Shown: piece by piece, positions 9,908 through 18,190 of the stretch | Numbering within the stretch: position 1 is the first letter of the stretch | Layout of the letters: each line of letters begins with the position of its first letter | Assembly: GCA_052380005.1 (NCBI GenBank) | Contig: JBQTCJ010000015.1 | DNA: 64,000 nucleotides | Reading direction: 5' to 3' (one strand) | DNA from: Salinarimonas sp052380005 | GTDB taxonomy: Bacteria; Pseudomonadota; Alphaproteobacteria; Rhizobiales; Beijerinckiaceae | Notes under the pieces: generated by a model | Database searches by the model: none | Told to the model about the DNA's origin: nothing | The model's input: only the letters and a program-made list of their open reading frames with translations | Made by a program: the position numbers and the translations under genes

Positions 9908-11205
9908 CACTTCCCTCCCGTGCGCTTGCGATAGAGGATGTCGACGAGCACGGCGACGACGAGCACCATGCCCACGACGATGTTCTGGAAGGGCGCATCG
10001 ACGCCCACCATCGCCATGCCGGACTGGAGCGACTGCATGATCAGCGCCCCGAGGATGGCCCCGTAGATCGTGCCGACGCCGCCCGAGAGGGCGGTGCCGC
10101 CGATCACGGCGGCGGCGATGACGCGCAGCTCGTCGAGGGTGCCGATGTCGTTCGTGTGGTTCGTCAGGCGCGCCGAGGCGACCACCGCCGAGAGCGCGCA
10201 CAGGAAGCCCATCAGCGCGAACACCTTGACGGTCAGCATGCGCGTGTTGATGCCCGACAGCTCGGCGGCGTCCGGGTTGCCGCCGGTGGCGAAGACGTAG
10301 CGGCCGAAGCGGGTCTTGCGCGCGACCGTGGTGAGGATCGCGGCGAGGATGAACAGCATCAGCACCGAGATCGGGATGCCGTAGCCCTGGCTGAAGCCCT
10401 CCGGCAACACCTCGCCGCGCGCCTCGAACATGCGCTCGAGCCGGCCCGACGGGATCTCGTAGGCGACGAGCAGCGCCACGAAGCCGAAGATCGCCACCGC
10501 GATCAGCAGGGCGGTCGCGCCCTCGGCCCAGAACGGCTTCACCGGCATCTCGTGGGCGACCTTGTTGCGCCGCGACGCGACGAGCGCCCACAGCGCCGCG
10601 ACCGTGGCGACCAGCGCGAAGGCCCACGACAGGGTCTCGCCGAGCGTGCCGTTGATGCCGCCGAAGAGGAGGTAGGTCTCGTTCAACGGCCCGATCGTCT
10701 GGCCGCTCGTCAGGTACCAGGCGACGTTGCGCCATACGAGAAGACCGCCGAGCGTCACGATGAAGGCGGGGATCAAGAGGTAGCCGACGAGCCAGCCCTG
10801 GAAGGCGCCGATGGCGGTGCCGGTCATCAGGCCGATGAGGATGGCGAGGGCCGCGACCATCGGGCTGTCGAGCCCCACCCCGAGCAGATCCGGCAGGATC
10901 GCGGTCTGCGCCATCGCCATGACCGCCGAGCAGGTGGCCAGCAGCGAGCCGACCGAGAGGTCGATGTGGCGCGTGACGATGATGAAGACCATGCCCGTCG
11001 CCATGATGGCCACGGAGACGGTCTGGATCGTCAGGTTGAAGATGTTGCGCGGGGTGAGGAAGCGCCCGTCCGTCACGAAGTTGAAGGCGAGGCACAGCAC
11101 CACGAAGGCGCCGATCATGCCGAGCAGGCGCGTATCGATCTCGAGCGCTGCGAAGACGCTCCTCTTCTTCGGCGTCGCGGGGGCCTGGGCGGTGGCGGCG
11201 GTCAT
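9907..11205 (-). CDS. xylH: D-xylose ABC transporter permease
   Basis: This polytopic inner-membrane permease of the ribose/xylose class has 432 residues and about ten hydrophobic segments. It contains family motifs such as IVTRHIDLSVGS, FIVTLGGLL, TGGNPDAAELSGI and IGGTALSGGVGTI, the last being the ATPase-contacting region. It lies between the binding protein gene (with a hairpin in the 125-bp gap) and xylG (overlapping). Confidence 0.95.
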
Positions 11206-11270
11206 GGGCGCGTCCTTCGCGGAGGGGCCTCTCTATCGTCGACGGTCGCGCCCGCGCGGCCCGGGCCGAA

Positions 11271-11294
11271 GGCGCCCCGCCGGAGCGGGACGCC
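11271..11294 (-). terminator. xylF-xylH intercistronic hairpin
   Basis: The ten-base arms 11271-11280 and 11285-11294 pair with one G-T wobble around a four-base loop. There is no T-run, so the structure is more likely a partial terminator or a 3' stabiliser. Such structures are usual after binding-protein genes, where they keep the binding protein in excess over the permease. Confidence 0.55.
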
Positions 11295-11330
11295 TCGCGG
11301 GGGGGGCCGCGCGGAGCGGGAGGTCGCGGG

Positions 11331-12377
11331 TCAGTTGCAGGGGGCCGGGCCGTTCTCGACGCCCTGGCAGAGCGCCTCCTGCGTGATCCAGCCCGCATCC
11401 ACGACGGCCGAGAGGTTGTCCTGCGTGATCGGCATGGGCTCGAGGAACTTCGCCCACAGGGTCGTGCCGGCCGGCGAGGTCCACTCCTGGGCGCCCTCGA
11501 CGGCGGACATCTCGGTGCCCTGCGCCATGGCGACCGCGATCTCGCCGGCCTCGCGGCCGAGGTCGCGCGCGTCCTTCCAGACGGAGACCGTCTGCGTGCC
11601 CTTGGCGATGCGGTTGAGGGCGGCATGGTCGCCGTCCTGGCCCGACACCGGCACCGTGCCGTCGAGACCCTGGGCGGTCAGCGCCGCGACGGCGCCGCCG
11701 GCGGTGCCGTCGTTCGAGGCGACGACCGCGTCGACCTCGTTGTTCTGCGCGGTGAGGATCTGCTCCATGTTGCGCTGGGCGTTGGCGGGGAGCCACTGGT
11801 CGGTGTAGGCCTCGCCGACGATGGTGATGCGCCCGGCGTCGATCGCCTCCTGCAGCACCTCCTGCTGGCCGCCGCGGAGGAAGTCCGCGTTCGGGTCCGT
11901 GGGCGAGCCCTTGATCATGACGTAGTTGCCCTCGGGCTGGGCCTCCAGCACCGCGCGGGCCTGCATGCGCCCGACCTCGACGTTGTCGAAGGTCAGGTAG
12001 AAGGCGCGGGGGTCCTCGATGAGGCGGTCGTAGCCGACGACCGGGATGCCCTCGTCGGCGGCGGCCTGCACGGCCGGGCCGATCGCCTGCGAGTCCTGCG
12101 CCAGGATGATGAGCGCGTCGACGCCCTGGGCGATCAGGCTCTCGATGTCGGAGAGCTGCTTGGCCGAGGACGACTGGGCGTCGGCCGAGACGTACTCGGC
12201 ACCGGCTGCCTCGAGCGCGGCGCGGATGGCGGCCTCGTCGGTCTTCCAGCGCTCCTCCTGGAAGTTCGACCAGCTCACGCCGACGGTGATCGGGTCCTGG
12301 GCGTGAGCGGCTCCGGCGAAGCCGACCGCGGCGACCGCGGCCATGAGCACGAACTTGGTGGGTGCGAACTTGCGCAT
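11331..12377 (-). CDS. xylF: D-xylose ABC transporter substrate-binding protein
   Basis: This periplasmic sugar-binding protein of the ribose-binding fold has 348 residues. A signal peptide (MRKFAPTKF, hydrophobic core, AHAQ cleavage at about residue 26) precedes mature sequence with XylF-like segments: WSNFQEERWKTDE near the start, DALIILAQDS, GYDRLI and ASNDGTAGG. It is first in the leftward xylFHGBA operon and faces xylR across about 220 bp containing two operator-like inverted repeats. Confidence 0.95.
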   Translation of the reverse strand: MRKFAPTKFVLMAAVAAVGFAGAAHAQDPITVGVSWSNFQEERWKTDEAAIRAALEAAGAEYVSADAQSSSAKQLSDIESLIAQGVDALIILAQDSQAIGPAVQAAADEGIPVVGYDRLIEDPRAFYLTFDNVEVGRMQARAVLEAQPEGNYVMIKGSPTDPNADFLRGGQQEVLQEAIDAGRITIVGEAYTDQWLPANAQRNMEQILTAQNNEVDAVVASNDGTAGGAVAALTAQGLDGTVPVSGQDGDHAALNRIAKGTQTVSVWKDARDLGREAGEIAVAMAQGTEMSAVEGAQEWTSPAGTTLWAKFLEPMPITQDNLSAVVDAGWITQEALCQGVENGPAPCN

Positions 12378-12458
12378 CGCGTTTCCTCCCGTAGCGCGCG
12401 ACCCTTGCCGGGCCGCGTCCGGCCTTGCGCCGTGCCGTGCAGACTGTCGCGGATAATT

Positions 12459-12480
12459 TCAGTTGTCAAAATAAAAATGA
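12459..12480. promoter_or_regulatory. operator-like site O1 overlapping a putative xylF -35 box
   Basis: TCAGTT, ten bases, then AAATGA: five of six arm positions are complementary, and the geometry is the same 6-10-6 as the perfect site at 12581-12602. On the minus strand TTGACA (complement of 12464-12469) lies inside it and could be the -35 box of the xylF operon; the matching -10 is weak. Binding by the adjacent ROK regulator is inferred. Confidence 0.5.
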
Positions 12481-12580
12481 CGATCCATCGTGTTCTACCT
12501 TAGACGAAAAGAGCGAGATTTTCCCGCACTGCACAAAAATCGTTACAAACGCCCAGAATGTAGCGGTTGGCGACAAGGCT

Positions 12581-12602
12581 TTAGTTCAGGAGGAGTAACT
12601 AA
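12581..12602. promoter_or_regulatory. operator-like site O2 covering the xylR ribosome-binding site
   Basis: TTAGTT, a ten-base spacer, then AACTAA form a perfect inverted repeat. The spacer contains the Shine-Dalgarno sequence AGGAGGAG, and the right arm ends on the A of the xylR ATG. The position suggests autoregulation of the ROK repressor. The match in geometry to O1 supports one protein binding both. Confidence 0.6.
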
Positions 12603-13888
12603 TGCGGGCCGATGCGGTCGCCGTTCGCAGCGAGGAGGAGCGTCAGGGCGTCGGCCCGCTGCTGCGCCCGCTCGCCGAGGGCCAGCGGCCGCTGCGCCAG
12701 CAGGTGTTCGAGCGCATCCGCGCCGCCGGCACGCTCGCGCGGGTGCAGATCGCCAAGGACCTCGGGGTGAGCCCCGCCAGCGTGACGGCGGTCACCTCCG
12801 AGCTGATGGAGACGGGGCTGATCGAGGAGGTCGCCGTCTCCCGCGACGGCGACGCGGCGGGCCGCGGACGCCCGCCGGTGGCGCTCGGCGTGCGGCCGGA
12901 CGCGCGCCACGTCGCGGGCATCAAGATCTCCGACCGCGAGCACACGGCGGTCGTCGTCGATCTCGCCGGTCGCCTCGTTGCCTCGGCGAGCGTGACGGAA
13001 CGGCTCGCCGGCCGCAGTCTGCCCGACCTCCTCGAGGCGGCGGACGCGCTCCTCGTGCGCGTCTGCGCCGCGGCGGGCGTCGCGCGCGCGGATCTGAGCG
13101 CGGTCGGGCTCGGCGTGCCCGGCTTCGTCGACGCCGCCGCGGGCGTGGTGCACTGGTCGCCGGTGCTGCGCGAACGCGACGTCCCGCTCGCCGCCGCGGT
13201 CGCAGAGCGGCTCGGTCTGCCGGTCCACGTCGACAACGACGCGAACCTCGTGGCGCTCGCCGAGCTGTGGTTCGGGGCGGGGCGGGCCTTGTCCGACTTC
13301 GCGGTCGTGACGATCGAGCACGGGGTGGGCATGGGCCTCGTCGTGAACCACCGGCTGTATCGCGGCGCGCGGGGGCTCGGCACCGAGCTCGGCCACACCA
13401 AGGTCCACCTCGACGGCGCGCTGTGCCGCTGCGGCCAGCGCGGCTGCCTCGAGGCCTACGTCGCCGACTACGCCCTCGCCCGCGAGGCGACGACGGCGCT
13501 CGACTGGAGCTATGCCGACGGGCGCCCCATGGGCGTCGTCCTCGAATCGCTGTTCGACCACGCCAAGGCCGGCAACGGCGCGGCGCGCTCGATCTTCCGG
13601 CGGGCCGGGCGCTACCTCGCGATCGGGCTGGCCAACGTCGTCAACCTCTTCGACCCGGACCTGATCATCCTCTCTGGAGAGCGCATGCGCTACGACTACC
13701 TCTACGCCGCGGACACGCTGGCCGAGCTCTCGAGCCTCGTCCTCCCCGCGAGCCGCCCGCTGCCGCCGATCGAGGTCCACGCCTGGGGCGACCTGCTCTG
13801 GGCCCACGGCGCGGCGGCGCTCGCGCTGTCGGCGGTGACGGAAGGGATGCTCGGCGCGGGGGGCGGGCGCGAGGGAATCTCGGCATGA
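12602..13888 (+). CDS. xylR: ROK-family transcriptional regulator (XylR type)
   Basis: This 428-residue protein joins an N-terminal winged helix-turn-helix (about residues 38-65, VQIAKDLGVSPASVTAV) to a ROK sugar-kinase-like domain. The ROK zinc site CRCGQRGCLEAY and the sugar-binding region GTELGH are present. It is transcribed away from xylFHGBA, the usual place for a xylose-responsive repressor; in the family, xylose releases the protein from DNA. The ATG follows AGGAGGAG and is partly covered by an inverted repeat, consistent with autoregulation. Its TGA overlaps the ATG of the next gene (ATGA). Confidence 0.9.
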   Translation: MRADAVAVRSEEERQGVGPLLRPLAEGQRPLRQQVFERIRAAGTLARVQIAKDLGVSPASVTAVTSELMETGLIEEVAVSRDGDAAGRGRPPVALGVRPDARHVAGIKISDREHTAVVVDLAGRLVASASVTERLAGRSLPDLLEAADALLVRVCAAAGVARADLSAVGLGVPGFVDAAAGVVHWSPVLRERDVPLAAAVAERLGLPVHVDNDANLVALAELWFGAGRALSDFAVVTIEHGVGMGLVVNHRLYRGARGLGTELGHTKVHLDGALCRCGQRGCLEAYVADYALAREATTALDWSYADGRPMGVVLESLFDHAKAGNGAARSIFRRAGRYLAIGLANVVNLFDPDLIILSGERMRYDYLYAADTLAELSSLVLPASRPLPPIEVHAWGDLLWAHGAAALALSAVTEGMLGAGGGREGISA

Positions 13889-15609
13889 CGAACGCGACGT
13901 CCTTCGCTCCTCCGCCGTCGGGGGAGGTGGATCGGCGGCGAAGCCGACGAGACGGAGTGGGTGCGCCGACAGGCGCTTCGGCGCAGCCGAAATCTCCGCC
14001 GAGGTCGCGCCGCGGGACCCCGCCCCTGATGCGCTTCGCGGATCGTCCCCGCCCCGAGGGGGCGAAAGCGGCCGCCGTGGGTCTTCTCCTCGCTCTCTTC
14101 GCCGATCCGACCGCGGCCGCCGAGCCGCGCTTCGTCGATCGGGCGGGCGATCTCCCCGCGCCCCACGTCTACGACGGCGGCTGGGAGCACTTCGTCGGCG
14201 GCGGGGTGGCGGTGCTCGACTGCAACGCGGATGCGAAGCCGGACCTCTACGTCGCCGGCGGCGCGAACCCCGCGCGGCTCCTCGTCAACGTCACGGAGGG
14301 CCCCGGCGCACCGATTCGCTTCGCCGAGGGGACGTCCGCCCCCGTACCGACCGGCGTCACAGGCGCCTACCCCCTCGACGTCGATGGTGACGGCACCCTC
14401 GATCTCGCGGTGCTGCGCGTCGGGCCGAACCTCCTCCTGAAGGGCGGTCCGGATTGCATGTTCGAGGACGCGACCGCGGCCTGGGGCTTCGACGCCGGCG
14501 AGCGCTGGTCGACCGCCTTCTCGGCCACCTGGGAGCCCGGCCGCACGCGCCCGACGCTGGCCGTGGGCAACTACGTCGACCGTGCCGCCCCCGACGGCCC
14601 CTTCGAGGCCTGCGACGTCAACGAGCTGCATCGGTCGGACGGCGTGCGCTACGGTGAGCCGACCCCGCTCGAGCCCGGCTTCTGCGCGCTCTCGATCCTG
14701 TTCTCGGACTGGCGCCGCACGGGGACGCCCGAGCTGCGCGTCTCCAACGACCGGCACTACTATGTCCGCGGCGGCTACGAGCAGATGTGGCAGCTCGATC
14801 CGCTGGAGGAGCGCGTCGCCGCCGACGGCTGGCCGCGAATCTCGCTGTGGGGCATGGGGATCGCCAGCCGCGACGTCACCGGCGACGGTCTGCCGGACGT
14901 GATGCTCACCTCGATGGGCGACCAGCTGATGAAGCTCAACCGCGGCGACGCCTGGGAGAACGCGCCCTATTCCATCGGCACCTACGCCCAGCGCCCCTTC
15001 CTCGGCGACGACGGGCGGCCCTCGACCGGCTGGCACGCGGAGTTCGGCGACGTCGACAACGACGGGCGCGCGGACCTCTTCATCGCCAAGGGCAACGTCG
15101 ACCAGATGCCGTCGAACGCGATGCGGGACCCCAACAACCTGCTCATGCAGAGGCCCGACGGCAGCTTCGTCGAGCGGGCGGCGGAGGCCGGCGTCGCCAC
15201 CACCGATCGCGCCCGGGGCGCGGCGCTGGCGGACCTCGACGGCGACGGGCGCCTCGACCTCGTCGTCGTCAACCGCCGCGCACCGCTGGAAGTCTGGCAG
15301 AACGCGACCGAGGGCACGGGCGGCTGGCTCGCGGTGACCCCGCGCCAGGACGGGCCGAACCGCTTCGCCGTGGGCGCCTTCGTCGAGGTGCGCGCGCCGG
15401 GCGGGGAGGCGGTCCAGGTGCAGGAGCTCACCGTCGGCGGCGGGCATGTCGGTGGGCGGGCCGGGCCGCTGCACTTCGGGCTCGGCGAGGCGCGCGCCGC
15501 CGAGATCCGGGTCGTCTGGCCCGACGGCGCCGTCTCGCCCTGGACGCCAGCGCCGGTCGGTGCGCGCTTCGAGGCGCACCGGATGCCCGAGGGGCTCGCG
15601 ATCCGATGA
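13885..15609 (+). CDS. FG-GAP/VCBS repeat protein with ASPIC/UnbV domain (CRTAC1-like)
   Basis: This is a predicted exported beta-propeller protein. Four calcium-type FG-GAP repeats are recognisable (DVDGDGTLDLAVL, DVTGDGLPDVML, DVDNDGRADLFI, DLDGDGRLDLVVV), followed by an ASPIC/UnbV C-terminal domain (FAVGAFVEVRAPGG...VVWPDGAV). The ATG at 13885 is ATGA-coupled to xylR and is probably the ancestral start. A palindromic repeat (13901-14068) follows after five codons, and then comes a hydrophobic signal-peptide core (AAAVGLLLALFA, cleavage TAAA). Initiation at ATG 14029 inside the repeat would give a normal-length signal peptide. The function is unknown; such proteins often occur with di-haem peroxidases like the one at 4796-6346. 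Confidence 0.85.
   Translation: MTNATSFAPPPSGEVDRRRSRRDGVGAPTGASAQPKSPPRSRRGTPPLMRFADRPRPEGAKAAAVGLLLALFADPTAAAEPRFVDRAGDLPAPHVYDGGWEHFVGGGVAVLDCNADAKPDLYVAGGANPARLLVNVTEGPGAPIRFAEGTSAPVPTGVTGAYPLDVDGDGTLDLAVLRVGPNLLLKGGPDCMFEDATAAWGFDAGERWSTAFSATWEPGRTRPTLAVGNYVDRAAPDGPFEACDVNELHRSDGVRYGEPTPLEPGFCALSILFSDWRRTGTPELRVSNDRHYYVRGGYEQMWQLDPLEERVAADGWPRISLWGMGIASRDVTGDGLPDVMLTSMGDQLMKLNRGDAWENAPYSIGTYAQRPFLGDDGRPSTGWHAEFGDVDNDGRADLFIAKGNVDQMPSNAMRDPNNLLMQRPDGSFVERAAEAGVATTDRARGAALADLDGDGRLDLVVVNRRAPLEVWQNATEGTGGWLAVTPRQDGPNRFAVGAFVEVRAPGGEAVQVQELTVGGGHVGGRAGPLHFGLGEARAAEIRVVWPDGAVSPWTPAPVGARFEAHRMPEGLAIR
13901..14068. repeat. palindromic repeat element, family 1, copy in the ASPIC gene
   Basis: The ends 13902-13943 and 14034-14068 are imperfect inverted copies, both with CTTCGC-type tips and a C-run/G-run hairpin. 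Internally the plus strand aligns with the minus strand of the element at 6127-6323. It is open in the host frame, but read one base out of register compared with the other copy, so the family tolerates more than one frame. Confidence 0.75.
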
Positions 15610-15631
15610 GCGGCGGACGCGGGAGCGCCGG

Positions 15632-16144
15632 TCAGGCCCGGCGCCCCGCCGCGGCGCTCGCGAAGGCGAGCCCGGCCAGCCCCGCCGAGATCAGCGCGTT
15701 CCAGCCCGCCATCGAGACGCCGAGAAAGCGCCAGGCGGCCTCCGTGCAGGAGACGACGCGCACCGTGTCGAGCTGGGCAAGGAAGTCGTTCATCGTGTCG
15801 GCCTGCGGCAGGCCCGGGCCGCCGCAGTCGGACGGGCCGGCCCAGAAGCCCCACTCGACGCCCGCGTGATAGGCGCCGAGCCCCGCCGAGACGACGAAGA
15901 CCACGCCGAGCAGCGCCAGAAGCACGCGGCCGGCACCTCCACGGGGGGCGAGCGCGATCGCGACGAGGCCGAGCGGCAGGGCCACCCAGTAGGGCCAGCG
16001 CTGGAGGAGGCACAGCGCGCAGGGCTGGTAGCCGAGCCCGTACTGGAAGACGAGCGCCGCGGCGATCGTCGCCGCGGCGACGAGGGTGACGAGCAGCGCG
16101 ACGAGACGGCGATCGCGCACGATGGGCAGGGGCGAGGCGGTCAT
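15632..16144 (-). CDS. disulfide bond formation protein DsbB family
   Basis: This 170-residue inner-membrane protein has four hydrophobic helices. DsbB passes electrons from DsbA to quinones. The redox pairs are visible: Cys42 and Cys45 in PCALC after helix 1, and Cys107 and Cys133 in the second periplasmic loop. The typical LLQRWPYW follows the first pair. No dsbA lies nearby. It converges on the ASPIC gene and diverges from ppiD. Confidence 0.92.
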   Translation of the reverse strand: MTASPLPIVRDRRLVALLVTLVAAATIAAALVFQYGLGYQPCALCLLQRWPYWVALPLGLVAIALAPRGGAGRVLLALLGVVFVVSAGLGAYHAGVEWGFWAGPSDCGGPGLPQADTMNDFLAQLDTVRVVSCTEAAWRFLGVSMAGWNALISAGLAGLAFASAAAGRRA

Positions 16145-16285
16145 GGTCGGGATGCGCTCCGGCGTTTCGAGCCCGCGTCATAACCCGCGGGGCCGCGGCT
16201 TGGAAGCGGCGCGCCGCCGCGGTCGGGCCTTTCGCGCGGGCGCCGGATGCGCTAAGCGCTCGGTCCTGGAACAACGGGACGCCCC

Positions 16286-18190
16286 ATGCTGCAGAACCTT
16301 CGCAATGCCGGAAAGACCTGGGTCGGCAAGGCCGTCGCCGGCGTGCTGTTCACCCTGCTGATCCTCTCCTTCGCGGTGTGGGGCATCGGCGACATCTTCC
16401 GTGGAGGGGCGTCCACCACGGTCGTGCGCGTAGGCGATACCGAGATCGACGCGCAGACCGTGCGCGACGCCTACACGCGCCAGATCCGCCGGCTCTCCGC
16501 CCAGCTCGGCCAGCCGATCGGGCCGCAGGAGGCCCAGCTCTTCGGGATCGACCAGCAGGTGCTCGGGCAGATCGTCACCGAGGCGGTGCTGAACGAGCGC
16601 GCCGGCACGCTCGGCCTGCGCGCCGGCGACCGGCTCGTCGCGCGCTCCATCGCCGACGATCCGTCGTTCCAGGCGAACGGCCAGTTCGACGCGAACGCCT
16701 TCCGGCGCTTCCTCTCGCTCGCCGGCCTCTCCGAGCAGGCCTTCGTGGTCGAGCAGGCGCGCGAGCTCGAGCGGCGCGCCATCGTCGAGGCGGTCGGCGC
16801 CGGCATCGACGCGCCGGTGACGGCGGAGGAGGCGTTCTGGCGCTACGAGATGGAGCGGCGCGACGCGGACTACCTCGTCCTGCCCGAGAGCCTCGCGGGC
16901 GAGATCGCCGCGCCCGACGAGGAGACGCTCGCGACCTTCTTCGCCGAGCGCGGCGGCGAGTGGCGCGCCCCCGAGTACCGCAGCGCGCAGGTGCTCGCGA
17001 TCTCTCCGCAAGCGATCGCCGATCCCGAGGCCGTCGACGAGGCCGCCGTGCGGGCGCGCTACGAGGCGGAGGCCGAGAGGCGCTTCGGCACGCCCGAGCG
17101 CCGCGCGATCCAGCGCATCCCCTTCGCGAGCGCCGAGGAGGCGGCCGAGGCGGCCGCGCGCGTCGCCGCGGGCGAGATCGCGTTCGAGGACCTCGCCGCC
17201 GAGCGGGAGATCGCCCCGGACGTGTTCGCGCTCGGGACCCTCGCCCGCTCCGAGGTGCTCGACCCCGCCATCGCCGAGGCGGCGTTCGCGCTCGAGGCAG
17301 GCGCCGTGAGCGCGCCGGTCGACGGGCGCTTCGGTGCGGCGCTGGTGCGCGTCGCCGAGGTGGTGCCGGCGGACGTGCGGCCCTTCGAGGAGGTCGCGCA
17401 GGCGCTGCGCACCGAGATCGCGCTCGACCGCGCCACGGACGGCATCCGCACCGTCTACGACGAGATCGAGGACCAGCGCGCCGCCGCGATCCCGCTCGCG
17501 GACATCGCGCAGGCCCGCGGCCTGGAGCTGACCCGCATCGAGGCGATCGACAGAAGCGGGCTCGGGCCGGACGGCCAGCCGGTGACGCTGCCCGCGCGCG
17601 AGGCGCTGCTGCCGGCGCTCTTCGAGACCGACATCGGCGTCGACAACCTCGCCATCCGCACCGAGGGCGGAGGCTACGTCTGGTACGACGTGACCGACAT
17701 CACGCCGGCCCGCGACCGCGCGCTCTCCGAGGTCCGCGACGAGGTCGTGGCCGCGTGGCGCAGCGAGCAGGTCGCGGAGGTGCTCTCGGAGCGGGCGAGC
17801 GATCTCGTCGCGCGGCTCGAGTCCGGCGAGACGCTCGAGGCGATCGCGCAGGAGACCGGGCTGTCGGTCGCGCCGGCGCGCGGCCTCGCCCGCGGCCAGG
17901 CGACCGCGCCGCTCGACGAGGGCGCGGTGACGCGGCTGTTCGCGACCCGTGTCGGTGAGGCGGGCAGCGCCCCGCTCGGCGCGACCGAGCGCGTCGTCTA
18001 CCGCGTGCTGTCGGCCTCCGCGCCGGACTACATCGTCACCACCCCGCAGGCGGAGGCGATCGGCACGCAGCTCGCCCAGCTCCTCTCGCAGGACGTGCTG
18101 GAGCAGTACCTCGCCTTCCTCCAGGACGAGCTCGGCGCGCAGATCGACCGCGAGGCCTTCGAGGCGGCGGTGCGCGGAGGCGCCTTCTGA
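16286..18190 (+). CDS. ppiD: peptidylprolyl isomerase / SurA-N-domain chaperone, PpiD type
   Basis: This membrane-anchored periplasmic folding factor has 634 residues. One transmembrane helix (about residues 15-35, VAGVLFTLLILSFAVWGIGD) precedes a SurA-type N-domain (VRVGDTEIDAQTVRDAY), a long helical linker and a degenerate parvulin domain (about residues 260-370). The opening LQNLRNAGKTWVGK matches alphaproteobacterial PpiD. Its TGA overlaps the trpE ATG (TGATG), so the two are translationally coupled, as in several related genomes. Confidence 0.92.
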   Translation: MLQNLRNAGKTWVGKAVAGVLFTLLILSFAVWGIGDIFRGGASTTVVRVGDTEIDAQTVRDAYTRQIRRLSAQLGQPIGPQEAQLFGIDQQVLGQIVTEAVLNERAGTLGLRAGDRLVARSIADDPSFQANGQFDANAFRRFLSLAGLSEQAFVVEQARELERRAIVEAVGAGIDAPVTAEEAFWRYEMERRDADYLVLPESLAGEIAAPDEETLATFFAERGGEWRAPEYRSAQVLAISPQAIADPEAVDEAAVRARYEAEAERRFGTPERRAIQRIPFASAEEAAEAAARVAAGEIAFEDLAAEREIAPDVFALGTLARSEVLDPAIAEAAFALEAGAVSAPVDGRFGAALVRVAEVVPADVRPFEEVAQALRTEIALDRATDGIRTVYDEIEDQRAAAIPLADIAQARGLELTRIEAIDRSGLGPDGQPVTLPAREALLPALFETDIGVDNLAIRTEGGGYVWYDVTDITPARDRALSEVRDEVVAAWRSEQVAEVLSERASDLVARLESGETLEAIAQETGLSVAPARGLARGQATAPLDEGAVTRLFATRVGEAGSAPLGATERVVYRVLSASAPDYIVTTPQAEAIGTQLAQLLSQDVLEQYLAFLQDELGAQIDREAFEAAVRGGAF

